Below the pieces are notes generated by a model, which did no database searches, was not told where the DNA came from, and worked only from the letters and a program-made list of their open reading frames with translations. DNA of 64,000 bases, taken from Spongiactinospora sp. TRM90649 (GTDB lineage Bacteria; Actinomycetota; Actinomycetes; Streptosporangiales; Streptosporangiaceae). Positions within the stretch are counted from its first letter, which is position 1; every line of letters begins with the position of its first letter. The stretch covers positions 62,001 through 126,000 of the forward strand of contig NZ_JARLTC010000012.1 in the NCBI RefSeq assembly GCF_029382225.1. The letters are read 5' to 3'. The position numbers and the translations under genes are program-made. This document shows, piece by piece, positions 37,846 to 46,709 of the stretch.

Positions 37846-39093
37846 TCAGCTACTTGTCGCGCAGGAACCGCGGTCGGCCTTGCGGGGCCCATCCGCGGTG
37901 GGCCGGATGTCGAAGTCGAAGATGGCGGTCGGCAGGTAGAGGCTGCAGCAGGCGTTGGGGATGTCCACGACACCGCTGACCCTGCCCTCCACGGGGGCGG
38001 CGCCGAGCAGCAGGTACGCCTGCTCGCCGCTGTACCCGAAGGTCTTGAGGTACTCGATGGCGTTCAGGCAGGCGTTGCGGTAGGCGAGGGTGGCGTCGTT
38101 GTAGTGGTTGGTGTCGGTGTCGTGATCCACGGAGATGCCGATGAACGACACGAACTCGCTGTAGCGGGGTTCCACGTTGCCCGGCATGAAGATCGGGTTG
38201 GTGGTGACCCCGTACTTGGCCATGCCGCCCTTGATCAGGTCCACGTGGAAGTCGATGAACCCGCCCATCTCGATGGCGCCGCAGAAGGTGATCTCACCGT
38301 CGCCCTGGCTGAAGTGCAGGTCGCCGCCGGAGAACATGGCGCCGGGCACGAAGACGGGATAGAAGACGCGGGCGCCCCGGGTGAAGTTCTTGATGTCGTG
38401 GTTGCCGCCGTTCTCCCTGGGCGGCACGGTGCGGGCGCCCTCCCGGCCGACGCGTGCGAGGTCGTCGCCGCCGAGCGTGCCGGCGAGCACGCCGTTCTCC
38501 AGCGGGGGCAGGGCCAGCGGCGGCACGCGCTGCGGCGCGGTGTCGATCAGCGCCTGCTCGCGGGTGTTCCAGCGGCCCAGCAGCTCCGGCGAGGGAGCGG
38601 TGCCGAACAGGCCGGGGTGGGTGATGCCGGTGAACCGGACGCCCGGGATGTGCCGGGAGGTGGCCTGCTGACCGTGGAAGTCCCAGATCGCCTTGTAGGC
38701 GTCCGGGTACTGGTCGGTCAGGAAGCCGCCGCCGTTGTTCTTGGCGAAGATGCCGGTGTAGCCCCAGCCCTCGCCCGGACGGTCGCCCTTGGCCTGCGGC
38801 ACCGGGCCGATGTCGAGGATGTCGATGATCAGGAGGTCGCCGGGCTCGGCGCCCTCCACCGCGATGGGACCGCTGAGCATGTGGCAGGGCGACAGGTCCA
38901 CGTCGCGGACGTCGTTGGCGGAGTCGTTGTTGCCGATCTGACCGTCCGTCCATTCCCGGCATTCCACCCGGAACTCCGAGCCCGGCCGTACCGTCGCGGC
39001 GGCCGGGATGTCCGGGTGCCACCGGTTGTGGCCGGGGTGGGCCTGGTCGCGCATGGACCTGGCCTGGTCAACACTGAAAACCACTTCGGGCAT
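37846..39093 (-). CDS. fmdA: formamidase (FmdA/AmdA family)
   Basis: A 415-residue enzyme hydrolysing formamide (or a short amide) to ammonia and formate. It begins MPEVVFSVDQARSMRDQAHP and has the family segments DLLIIDILDIGPVPQ, GNHDIKNFTRGARVFYPVFV and GDLHFSQGDGEITFCGAIEM, with several His/Asp/Glu residues for the metal or Cys site. The ATG at 39093 follows GGGAGAGA. The layout sensor-fmdB-fmdA-hydrolase on one strand suggests an inducible amide nitrogen-scavenging operon. Confidence 0.93.
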   Translation of the reverse strand: MPEVVFSVDQARSMRDQAHPGHNRWHPDIPAAATVRPGSEFRVECREWTDGQIGNNDSANDVRDVDLSPCHMLSGPIAVEGAEPGDLLIIDILDIGPVPQAKGDRPGEGWGYTGIFAKNNGGGFLTDQYPDAYKAIWDFHGQQATSRHIPGVRFTGITHPGLFGTAPSPELLGRWNTREQALIDTAPQRVPPLALPPLENGVLAGTLGGDDLARVGREGARTVPPRENGGNHDIKNFTRGARVFYPVFVPGAMFSGGDLHFSQGDGEITFCGAIEMGGFIDFHVDLIKGGMAKYGVTTNPIFMPGNVEPRYSEFVSFIGISVDHDTDTNHYNDATLAYRNACLNAIEYLKTFGYSGEQAYLLLGAAPVEGRVSGVVDIPNACCSLYLPTAIFDFDIRPTADGPRKADRGSCATSS

Positions 39094-39112
39094 GGCAATC
39101 TCTCCCGTCAGA

Positions 39113-39391
39113 TCAAGGGCGGGGCAGCCCGGCCCACCTGGGGTCGAGCGCTGGCGTCTGGCTTCGCCGCCGCGGAACCTCCTGGACCACCCGCGGCTCA
39201 TGGGCGCTCGCCTGTGCCGTGTCGAGTGCACGCGTCAACGCGGGCGCGGTGCGCGCCAGCATCGGCGGGGTATAGACACGTACGGCCGGTTCGCCGCACT
39301 GGACACACTCCTCGGCCGCCGCGGCCTGACCGATCGGACGTACGACATCGAACGGTCCGCATGCGTCACAGCGGTAGGGATACGTCGCCAC
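39113..39391 (-). CDS. fmdB: FmdB family zinc-ribbon protein
   Basis: A 92-residue FmdB-type regulatory protein. One zinc ribbon is formed by the CDACG and CVQCG cysteine pairs in the first 35 residues; the rest is a basic, disordered tail (EVPRRRSQTPALDPRW). The start is put at the GTG at 39391, where GGAGG has an 8-base spacing and the protein begins ATYPYRCDACG as usual. It is next to fmdA, as in other formamidase operons. Confidence 0.85.
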   Translation of the reverse strand: MATYPYRCDACGPFDVVRPIGQAAAAEECVQCGEPAVRVYTPPMLARTAPALTRALDTAQASAHEPRVVQEVPRRRSQTPALDPRWAGLPRP

Positions 39392-39507
39392 GGACACCAC
39401 CTCCCCGGTATTGCTTCTTCAGAAAACTATTTTTCAGCGAAGCAATCGTCAATGGTTCGGCGGCATGAGCTTCCCGTGGTCGGGCGCGCGGGCTGGGGAG
39501 GCCGAGG

Positions 39508-40557
39508 TCAGAGGTCGGCGATGACGTCGAAGCGCAGATCGTCGGCGACGGCGAGGAACATCCGCTGCTCCAGGTGCCGTCCGCGCACCTGGACGACGCC
39601 CCTGGGGCTCTCGTAACCGAGCCCCTCCGACACCTGGAGCATGCGGCGGATGCTCAGCCGTCCGGCCCGGCGGAGCAGCTCCGCCAGCAGCCGCACCCCC
39701 TCGTAGCACGACTCCCCCAGGCTGTTCAGCGCGGGCGCCTGGACCCCGAAGCGGTGGTGGTAGCGGGCGTCGAAGTCGAGCCCCTCGGCCGTGGGCAGGG
39801 TGGCGAAGTACCCGGCCGCGGCGAACAGACCCCGCGTGCCGCCGCTGCCGGTGGCCAGCAGCATGTTCTCCTCCATCAGCGGGCTGAACCGGATCGCGTC
39901 GAGGCCCGCCTCGACGTACTGCCGGTTGAACGCCACCGCGTCATCGCCCACCAGCAGCATCAGCACCCCGTCACAGGGCGTCGCGCGCAGCCGGGCGAGC
40001 ACGTCGGAGAAGTCGCCGGTACCGAGCCGGACGTAGATCTCGTCGGTCAGCGTGCCGCCCATCTCGTTCAGGTACGATCGCACCTCGGCGGCCGACCTGC
40101 GCGGCCACACGTAGTCGTCGCCCACGATCGCCCAGCGCCGCACCCCCAGTTCGGCGCGGAACCAGCGCAAGGCGGGGCGCAACTGCCGTGCCGGTGTCTC
40201 ACCGGTCAGGAACACCCACGGCGAACGCTCCCCGCCCTCGTACAACGCGGTGTAGACGTACGGCACGCGCCCGGCGATCCGCGGCGCGACGACCTGCCGT
40301 ACCGCCGAGATGTGCCAGCCGACGACGGCGTCCACCGCCCCGGTGGAGACCAGCAGGTCGATCTCTTCGGCCACCCGTTCCGGCGGCGCGCCGCCGTCCA
40401 CGGTGATCAGCCGGATCTCCCGGCCGAGCACCCCGGGCCCGGCGTTGATCTCCTCGGCGGCCAGCCGCGCGCACAGCTCGCAGGACGGCCCGAAGATTCC
40501 GGCCGGGCCGCTCAACGGCACCAGGAGGGCTACGTCGATGGCCCCCTTAGATGCGAC
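39508..40557 (-). CDS. AmiC-like amide-binding sensor (periplasmic-binding-protein fold)
   Basis: About 349 residues of the Leu/Ile/Val-binding (type I) fold: IDVALLVPLSGPAGIFGPSC, ELCARLAAEEINAGPGVLGR, VVGWHISAVRQVVAPRIAGR, VYTALYEGG and WAIVGDDYVWPRRS. The last two match the amide/urea-binding AmiC branch. There is no signal peptide or lipobox, so it is probably a cytoplasmic ligand sensor, as AmiC is, not a transport subunit. No ABC permease is nearby. The ATG at 40557 is used; an ATG at 40593 with GGGGAAAT is possible. Confidence 0.8.
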   Translation of the reverse strand, partial: VASKGAIDVALLVPLSGPAGIFGPSCELCARLAAEEINAGPGVLGREIRLITVDGGAPPERVAEEIDLLVSTGAVDAVVGWHISAVRQVVAPRIAGRVPYVYTALYEGGERSPWVFLTGETPARQLRPALRWFRAELGVRRWAIVGDDYVWPRRSAAEVRSYLNEMGGTLTDEIYVRLGTGDFSDVLARLRATPCDGVLMLLVGDDAVAFNRQYVEAGLDAIRFSPLMEENMLLATGSGGTRGLFAAAGYFATLPTAEGLDFDARYHHRFGVQAPALNSLGESCYEGVRLLAELLRRAGRLSIRRMLQVSEGLGYESPRGVVQVRGRHLEQRMFLAVADDLRFDVIADL

Positions 40558-40601
40558 CATGGGGCGACCATACTCGATACTGACTACAGGCATATTTCCC
40601 C

Positions 40602-41084
40602 ATGGAAACGGTAATCTTCGTGTCACCGATGGAGACGACGACGCAATCCCCCGATCCGGCACGGGCCACCCGTGGCGGGTTCGACCTCGCGCGCCTGCTC
40701 ACCCTGGCGGAGCGGCGGGTCGTGGCGCGCATCACCTCGGCTCTTGCCTCGGCCGGCGGAAGTGTGGAGGAGTGGCGGGTGACCAGCCTCCTCGCGGACG
40801 GCGAAGGCCACCCGATGTCGGAGATAGCCGAACACGTCCTGCTGGCTCCCCCCACCCTCACCAAGATCGTTGATCGGATGGTCTCGGACAACCTCGTCTA
40901 CCGCCGGGTCGACGAGACAGACCGGCGTCGCGTGCTGGTCTTCCTCTCCGAGCGCGGCGTCCAGGCCCACCGGCGCCTGTCCGAGGCGGTCGCCGGGGAG
41001 CAGGCCGAGATCGAGATCCTCTTCGGCGCGGAGGAGACCGCGCTGCTCGGCCCGCTGCTCACCCGCCTGTCCGACCGGCTGTAG
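40602..41084 (+). CDS. MarR family transcriptional regulator
   Basis: A 160-residue MarR protein: LARLLTLAERRVVARITSAL, recognition helix VLLAPPTLTKIVDRMVSDNL, wing VDETDRRRVLVFLSERG. It is divergent from the amide sensor with about 44 bases between their starts, so it could regulate the formamidase operon alone or with the AmiC-like protein. The first ATG (40602) gives nine extra residues ahead of a second ATG at 40629. Confidence 0.85.
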   Translation: METVIFVSPMETTTQSPDPARATRGGFDLARLLTLAERRVVARITSALASAGGSVEEWRVTSLLADGEGHPMSEIAEHVLLAPPTLTKIVDRMVSDNLVYRRVDETDRRRVLVFLSERGVQAHRRLSEAVAGEQAEIEILFGAEETALLGPLLTRLSDRL

Positions 41085-41226
41085 CCCCGTCCGCGGACGG
41101 CTCTCGCCGAGATCGCGGGCGAAGGTCATGAAGAACGGTCCAAGTACGGCACCGCGCGCGCGGCGGGCGCGGCCGGGATGCATCCTGATCGAAGGGGAGT
41201 GAACGGCCGACTCGGGGGAGAATCCG

Positions 41227-41717
41227 TTGACCGATCGATCGATCGCCGCGTTGCACGAGTGCCTGGAGCTCATCGCCGAGGACCACGACTACTCACGGGC
41301 CCTCGATCCGGTGCTCTTCGAACACGCCCGCCGGGTGGCGGCGGCCCACGACGACGAGCGTCCCGACCTCGACGCGCTCGGCCGATTAGGGGCCTTCTAC
41401 TATTCGCGCGCCCTCGCGCTCGATGGGAAGAGCCCCTATGACCTGAAGGCGGCGGCGCGGGCGTTCGCGCAGTGCCTGATCCACGACGACGAGCCGATGC
41501 CGAGCGGGCTCGCCCGCTTCGCCCTCGATCACGCCGCCGAGGTGGCCCTCCAGCTCGCCGCCGGCCTCACCGACCGGCTGGGCGCAGGCGCCGACCGGGT
41601 GGTGGCCGCGTGGCGGCGGATCGAGGCCGCCATGCCGGGCGACCACCCGCTGCGGTACGTGGTGCTCGCCAACCTTCCCACGGTGCCGCAGGCCGCGGCC
41701 GTCCGTGAGGAGGCCGG
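41227..41717 (+). pseudogene. truncated helical-repeat protein (N-terminal part of a TPR/CHAT-type protein)
   Basis: From a TTG with GGGGGAG upstream, the frame reads ALHECLELIAEDHDYSRALD, LGAFYYSRALALDGKSPYDL and DHPLRYVVLANLPTVPQAA, as in the N-terminal TPR region of actinomycete CHAT proteins. After about residue 165 it runs into the antisense of an AsnC gene fragment and ends at 41859, so the natural C-terminal part is lost. The fragment is probably not functional. Confidence 0.5.
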
Positions 41718-41903
41718 TCAGGCCGGGCCGTCCAGCGGCAGCCGCTGCGGCATCTTGGTGGAGAAGACCAGCGAGGTCGTGGTACGGCCCGCGGTGGCCA
41801 GGCGCGCGCAGACCCGGTCCAGGTCGTCCATCGACCGCGCCCATAGCTCCAGCACGTGACAGTCCTCGCCGCTGACGTGGCGGCAGGCGACCTGGAACAG
41901 CCG
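41718..41903 (-). pseudogene. C-terminal fragment of an Lrp/AsnC regulator
   Basis: On the minus strand about 61 codons encode [20 protein letters not shown] and TTTSLVFSTKMPQRLPLDGP, the end of the RAM domain of an AsnC protein. The N-terminal HTH is absent; upstream sequence is a different gene fragment. Confidence 0.75.
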
Positions 41904-42285
41904 GGATCCGCACGGCGTGGCGCTCGCCTACTCCGAGGACAGCCGGTGGCGCAACCGGGCCGAGTTCGTCGACGGCCGCGACGAGATGGTCGCCTTCCTC
42001 ACCCGCAAGTGGAACCGCGAGCTGGAGTATCGCCTGATCAAGGAGCTGTGGGCGTTCGACGACGACCGCATCGCCGTCCGGTTCGCCTACGAGAGCCACG
42101 ACGACTCCGGCCAGTGGTACCGCTCCTACGGCAACGAGAACTGGGAGTTCGACGCCGACGGGCTGATGACGCGCCGCCACGCCTCGATCAACGACCTGCC
42201 CATCCTGGAGTCGGACCGCAAGTACCACTGGCCGCTCGGCCGCCGCCCCGACGACCACCCGGGACTCACCGACCTCGGCCTCTGG
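41890..42285 (+). pseudogene. DUF1348 (NTF2-like) fragment lacking its N-terminus and stop
   Basis: The frame reads [60 protein letters not shown] and ends [12 protein letters not shown], a nearly complete DUF1348 sequence without its first 25-30 residues. At the position of the usual stop there is TGG, and the frame runs on into unrelated sequence. It touches the AsnC fragment directly. Confidence 0.75.
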
Positions 42286-42437
42286 CCTGGGCGGGTGTGC
42301 GGTGGTTTCGGCATGGGGCAGGCCAGGCCTTTACCGGTCGCGGAATTGATCGGTACTCTCCCGCGCCGCCGGCGGATCCGGCGCGTGACACACTGCATGA
42401 TCTGTGTCGCGTACCGTCACCGGCCGGGAGGGGGACC

Positions 42438-43358
42438 ATGGACCAGCAGCACACCGGGGCACCGCGCTCTCCCGCCGGCCGCCGCGCGGGGCGACCGCCG
42501 TACGCGCGGGACGGCGGGTGGGACGAGGACGCCGTGCAGACCCGGCCCCTGCCCCGGCTCCCGCTCGGCGACGGAAACCGCCCGGCGGGCGTCACGCCGC
42601 CTCCGGCGCTGCCCGCGTCGTCGCTGCTGCAACCGGATCGGTCGGTCCCACCCTCGACGCCGTACTACGGCGACACGAGCGACCGGCGGGTGTGGGTGCC
42701 CTACACGATCGTGGGCGGGATCCTGGCGCTGGCGGTGGCGGTCACCGTGTTCACGGTTCCGCACCGGGGGGCGGAGCCGGCGCAGGCACCTGCCGTCCCG
42801 CAGGCCGAGGCGCTGCCCGCCATCTCCCCGAGCCCGCCCGGCCCCCCGCCCGTCAACGGACGGCCGGGCCGTCCCTCAGATGGACGGCCCGGCCCGCCCG
42901 ACAAGGCCGCCCCCAAACCGAAACCCCGCACCGATCGTCCGGGCAAACGAGGTCACCACCGCCAGGCGCACGCTCCCAAGTCCGGCCGCCCTCAATCCGC
43001 CCCCGTGCCCCCGCCTGCGAAGACCCGCCACAAGGGCGAGGCTGCCAAAGCCCCACGCACCCGCCGGTCAGGCCCGACCCCGCCCGCGCCGCGCACACAC
43101 CCACGCCCCGCCAACGAGCCCCCGGCCGTGGCCACCCGCAAACCGCCCCGCCCGGCCACCGCGACCCCGGCGACCCCGCGCGCCAAGACCCGCCCTTCCG
43201 GCCGCACCGCCAAACGCCCCCGCCACCGTCCGGGCCCCTCCCCCTCCAGCCCGCCCCCGAGCTGGCTCTCCCCCGAACTCGCCTGCACCCAGTTCCGCGA
43301 CGACGAAATCCGCTACACCACCTGCCTCCGCGTGGTGTCGTCCTGGGGAAATCCATAG
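42438..43358 (+). CDS. Pro/Ala-rich single-pass membrane protein
   Basis: A 306-residue protein of no known family: a short N-terminal cytoplasmic part, one transmembrane helix ([20 protein letters not shown], residues about 95-115), a long basic Pro/Lys/Arg-rich extracytoplasmic stretch (about 140-285) and a short C-terminal part with two Cys ([20 protein letters not shown]). The last motif may be a disulphide-bonded cap. GGAGGGGGA precedes ATG 42438. It could span the cell wall. Confidence 0.65.
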   Translation: MDQQHTGAPRSPAGRRAGRPPYARDGGWDEDAVQTRPLPRLPLGDGNRPAGVTPPPALPASSLLQPDRSVPPSTPYYGDTSDRRVWVPYTIVGGILALAVAVTVFTVPHRGAEPAQAPAVPQAEALPAISPSPPGPPPVNGRPGRPSDGRPGPPDKAAPKPKPRTDRPGKRGHHRQAHAPKSGRPQSAPVPPPAKTRHKGEAAKAPRTRRSGPTPPAPRTHPRPANEPPAVATRKPPRPATATPATPRAKTRPSGRTAKRPRHRPGPSPSSPPPSWLSPELACTQFRDDEIRYTTCLRVVSSWGNP

Positions 43359-43676
43359 GCCCGACCGGGAGTGCGGAACCAGTCCTCGTCGAGGAATCGT
43401 CCCGTCCGCGACCCGGTTTCCGTCCCGGTAGTAGTCAAGGTCGTAGAGGCCGTCGATCTCCCAGAGCCAACTGATCACCCGCATTCCCCGATTCCCGGAG
43501 CTGAGCCACCCCCCTCCCGTTTCCGGCCCGGTGGACCACCCATAGCCCGAAGAAGGCTTCATCGAACCCGTGCGCCGCCGGCAGCCCATACTGATCGTGC
43601 TCTGGCGAGGCGGTCCGGGTATCGGTCATCTCATCGTCTCCAGTCGTTCGGGACACCCGTGTTCGGACCGGCTTCG
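43359..43676. other. gap with a weak minus-strand frame
   Basis: A minus-strand frame from ATG 43629 (MTDTRTASPEHDQYGLPAAH, GFDEAFFGLWVVHR) has no recognised family and stops at 43435. It may be a decayed gene beside the TetR gene. Nothing else is supported. Confidence 0.3.
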
Positions 43677-44252
43677 CTAGCGGAGGCGCAGGCCCGCGAT
43701 GAGGAGTGCGGCCATACGGCGTGCGTCGTAGCGGGGGTCGCGGTTGGCGCCGATGCAGAGGTTGCCGACGCCGCGCATCAGCTCGTAGGCGCTCAGGTCG
43801 GAGCGGATCTCGCCCGCCGTGGCCGACGCTTCGAGCAGTTGGGCGCACACGGGCACGAGCCGGTCGAGGAAATAGGCGTGCAGCGTCTCGAAGGCCGCGT
43901 CGTCGGACTGCAGTACGGCGGCGAGGCCGTGCTTGGTGACCAGGAAGTCGACGAACCGGTCGATCCACTGCCCCAGGGCGGCGTGCGGCGTCGCGGCGTC
44001 GGTCAGCAGCGCCGGACCGGCCTCGGCGCAGGCTTCGACCTGGTGCCGGTAGACGGCGATGATGAGGTCCGCCCGTGTCGGGAAATGGCGGTAGATGGTG
44101 GCCGTCCCCACCCCGGCCTTGGCCGCGATGTCGCGTACCGGTGCTTCCACGCCCGACGTGACGAAGATCGCGGCGGCGGCGTCGAGCAGCGTCTCCTGGT
44201 TGCGCCGCGCGTCCGCCCGCTTGGGCCTGGCCGCCTGATCGCCGTCGCTCAT
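43677..44252 (-). CDS. TetR family transcriptional regulator
   Basis: A 191-residue repressor: N-terminal HTH LLDAAAAIFVTSGVEAPVRD and IAAKAGVGTATIYRHFPTRA, then a helical ligand domain. The ATG at 44252 follows GGAGG; a GTG at 44273 is a poorer start. It is divergent from the hydrolase at 44396, with a long inverted repeat between them that is its likely operator. Confidence 0.9.
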   Translation of the reverse strand: MSDGDQAARPKRADARRNQETLLDAAAAIFVTSGVEAPVRDIAAKAGVGTATIYRHFPTRADLIIAVYRHQVEACAEAGPALLTDAATPHAALGQWIDRFVDFLVTKHGLAAVLQSDDAAFETLHAYFLDRLVPVCAQLLEASATAGEIRSDLSAYELMRGVGNLCIGANRDPRYDARRMAALLIAGLRLR

Positions 44253-44284
44253 CGCCGTAGTTCCCTCCGCCACAGGGGTTTGCT

Positions 44285-44330
44285 AAACGGAACACTGTCC
44301 CGTATCGTCAAGCGGGACAAGGTTCCGTTT
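44285..44330. promoter_or_regulatory. long inverted repeat, TetR operator
   Basis: AAACGGAACACTGTCCCG (44285-44302) and CGGGACAAGGTTCCGTTT (44313-44330) match at 16 of 18 positions around a 10-base spacer. It covers the promoter region between the TetR gene and the hydrolase. Confidence 0.75.
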
Positions 44331-44395
44331 CCCCATGATGCCAGAGCGGGCCCGTCGATCAAACCTTCCCTCGAAGCAGCAAGAAGGATCTTCCT

Positions 44396-45322
44396 ATGCG
44401 CGAATCAGCGGCCACGGCCTCGGCCCCGGCCACACCGATCATTTCCGCCAAGCCGGTGGTGCTGCCGGCCCCGGGCCGCGGCGAGAACCTGCGAGTGCGA
44501 GTGTCCGCGCCCGCCGATGGACACGACTTGCCGATCATCGTCTTCTCGCACGGCTTCGGCTGGTCCATGGACGGCTACGGCCCATTGGTGGACCACTGGG
44601 CCGCTCACGGCTTCGTGGTGATCCAGCCCACCCACCTCGACTCCAGGACGCTGAACCTTCCGCCCGACGACCCCCGCACTCCGCTGATCTGGCGCTTCCG
44701 CGTCGAGGACATGAAGCGCGTCCTGGACCACCTCGATCTCATCGAAGCCGCCGTTCCCGGCCTCAGCGGACGGCTCGACCGCACCCGCATCGCCGTGGCC
44801 GGGCATTCCTGGGGAGCCCAGACGGCGAGCATGCTGCTGGGCGCGCGGGTCCTCGGTCCCACCGCAGAGGACATGTCGGATTCGCGGATCACAGCTGGCG
44901 TGCTGCTCGCAATACCCGGCCAGGGCGGTGCCGACCTGACCCCGTTCGCCGCCGAGCACTTCCCCTTCATGAACCCGGACTTCGCCCACATGACCACGCC
45001 GGCCCTCGTGGTCGCGGGAGATCGGGACCAGTCGCTGCTTTCCGTTCGCGGGCCGGACTGGTTCACCGACCCGTACCTCCTGAGCCCCGGCGCGAAAAGC
45101 CTGCTCACGCTGTTCGCGGCAGAACACTCGCTCGGCGGAATCCCCGGGTACCACGTCGCAGAAACGACGGACGAGAACCCCGAACGAGTCGCCCTCATCC
45201 AGCGGCTCACCACGGCCTATCTTCGCAACGCTTTCGATCCCGAAGATTCCGGCTGGCAGGCGGCACGCGCGGCATTGCTGGAAAGCACCGACCCACTGGG
45301 CCGGGTCGAAGAAGACGCCTGA
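44396..45322 (+). CDS. alpha/beta hydrolase (chlorophyllase/PAF-acetylhydrolase-like)
   Basis: A 308-residue hydrolase with oxyanion region IVFSHGFGWSMDGY, nucleophile GHSWGAQ, acid in VVAGDRDQS and His in AAEHSLGGIPGY. No signal peptide is evident. It is probably induced through the divergent TetR regulator when a compound is sensed, and may inactivate it. Confidence 0.87.
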   Translation: MRESAATASAPATPIISAKPVVLPAPGRGENLRVRVSAPADGHDLPIIVFSHGFGWSMDGYGPLVDHWAAHGFVVIQPTHLDSRTLNLPPDDPRTPLIWRFRVEDMKRVLDHLDLIEAAVPGLSGRLDRTRIAVAGHSWGAQTASMLLGARVLGPTAEDMSDSRITAGVLLAIPGQGGADLTPFAAEHFPFMNPDFAHMTTPALVVAGDRDQSLLSVRGPDWFTDPYLLSPGAKSLLTLFAAEHSLGGIPGYHVAETTDENPERVALIQRLTTAYLRNAFDPEDSGWQAARAALLESTDPLGRVEEDA

Positions 45323-45334
45323 GCCCGCCCGCCG

Positions 45335-46186
45335 TCAGCGGCGCGCGCGGAGCAGTTCCTCGGTGTACTCGGCCAGCCGCGCGGCGTCGCCGGGGTCGAG
45401 CGTGCGCAGGGACGGCTCGACCGTCCTGCCCCGGTCGATCGCGGTGAGCGCGGCCTCCGGCGGATGGTCGATCCACTCGACGATCGGCCGTACGGCGTCG
45501 GCCACCGGCCGGGCGGCCAGCGCCGCGAGCACCTTTAGCGAGCCCCGGACCAGCGGGTTCGGGTGTGCTCCCGTTCCGCTGCGGGTGAAGCCCGGGTGGT
45601 AGAGGACGTAGCGGGCCCTACCGCGCTCCGCGCGGCTGGAGGCGACCCCGAGCAGGTCGTTCGCACGCCCGGCCTGGAGCTGGGCCCGCACCGCGCCGTA
45701 GCCGCGCAGGAGCTGCGGGTCGTCCCAGTGGATCCGCCCCGCCGTGTTGCCCACCCCGGCCACGTTGACGATGACCGGGGACGGCGCCGCGTCCAGCAGC
45801 GGCCCCAGCCCCGCCCCGAGCAGGTGGCGGCTCAGGTAGTACAACGCGAAGGTGTATTCCAGGCCGTCGGCCGTCTCCCTGCGTTTGTGGGTGACCCGGT
45901 TGGCGAACAACGCCAGCGCGTCGACGGTGTCGTGTTCCGCCGTGATCAGCTCCACGACCCGTTCCACCTCGGCGATCGAGGACAGGTCCGCTCGCACGAA
46001 ACGCAGGAGGTCCCGCCTCCCGCCCGCCTGGGCGAGCAGGGCCCGGCCCTTGGCCTCGCCACTGCCGATCACGGTGACGCGGTCGCCGCGCGCCAGCCGG
46101 GCCAGCGCGGTCGCCCGCCCCATGCCATCCGTTCCACCACTGATCACCACATGCCTGACCGGCCGCTCCGGCACGGTGTCCCCCAT
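45335..46186 (-). CDS. short-chain dehydrogenase/reductase family protein
   Basis: A 283-residue SDR with the coenzyme motif SGGTDGMGRATA at the N-terminus, then RADLSSIAEVERVV and VNVAGVGNTAG. The catalytic YxxxK is not evident: the region holds RAQLQAGRANDLLG, so it may be an atypical or inactive SDR. It is divergent from the HxlR regulator; ATG 46186 is the start that leaves a promoter between them. Confidence 0.82.
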   Translation of the reverse strand: MGDTVPERPVRHVVISGGTDGMGRATALARLARGDRVTVIGSGEAKGRALLAQAGGRRDLLRFVRADLSSIAEVERVVELITAEHDTVDALALFANRVTHKRRETADGLEYTFALYYLSRHLLGAGLGPLLDAAPSPVIVNVAGVGNTAGRIHWDDPQLLRGYGAVRAQLQAGRANDLLGVASSRAERGRARYVLYHPGFTRSGTGAHPNPLVRGSLKVLAALAARPVADAVRPIVEWIDHPPEAALTAIDRGRTVEPSLRTLDPGDAARLAEYTEELLRARR

Positions 46187-46192
46187 TCGTCG

Positions 46193-46202
46193 CCTACGTA
46201 GG
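46193..46202. promoter_or_regulatory. palindrome between the SDR and HxlR genes
   Basis: CCTACGTAGG is a perfect 10-bp palindrome seven bases from the SDR start and 56 bases from the HxlR start. It could be an HxlR-type operator. Confidence 0.35.
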
Positions 46203-46258
46203 ATCGGCTTTGGCAGCATCCTGGGGGCCGTCCGGCCGGGACGAAAGAAGGCAGTTTC

Positions 46259-46663
46259 ATGTCAGATACGCACACGGATGTTCCTTCGGTGCTCGCGCAT
46301 CCGCTGCCCCGGCCGGTTCCGGCGGACGAACTGGCGGCGTGTCCCGTCGGCGACGTGTTCCGCCGGGTCGGCGACAAGTGGAGCATGCTGCTGCTGATCC
46401 TGCTGGGCGGCCGTCCGCACCGGTACAACGAGCTGCTGCGCTCGATCGAGGGCATCAGCCAGCGCATGCTCACCCGGACCCTGCGCGGGCTGGAGACCGA
46501 CGGGCTGGTCAGGCGCGAGGTCTTCCCGACGGTGCCGCCCGGCGTCGAGTACAGCCTCACGCCGCTCGGCCGGTCGCTGCTGGAGCCGCTATCGGCCATG
46601 GCGGACTGGGCGGTGGCCCACGAGCCGGAGATCCGTCGGGCGCGCGCCGAGTCCCAGGCCTAG
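46259..46663 (+). CDS. HxlR family transcriptional regulator
   Basis: A 134-residue winged-helix protein of the HxlR type: CPVGDVFRRVGDKWSMLLLI, HRYNELLRSIEGISQRMLTR and TLRGLETDGLVRREVFPTVP, with the Cys at the start of the domain common in redox- or aldehyde-sensing members. It probably regulates the divergent SDR gene. Confidence 0.9.
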   Translation: MSDTHTDVPSVLAHPLPRPVPADELAACPVGDVFRRVGDKWSMLLLILLGGRPHRYNELLRSIEGISQRMLTRTLRGLETDGLVRREVFPTVPPGVEYSLTPLGRSLLEPLSAMADWAVAHEPEIRRARAESQA

Positions 46664-46709
46664 ACACAAGGCAAACGAGACCCGGCGCGGGATAGGCGTC
46701 GGGGAGCCG

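Noticed and set aside
39508..40557. Amide-binding protein as the substrate-binding subunit of an ABC importer
   Set aside because: No signal peptide or lipobox and no permease or ATPase gene adjacent, so a sensor role is more likely.
46193..46202. Palindrome proposed as part of a mobile-element end
   Set aside because: No flanking element or repeat; it lies in a normal divergent promoter.
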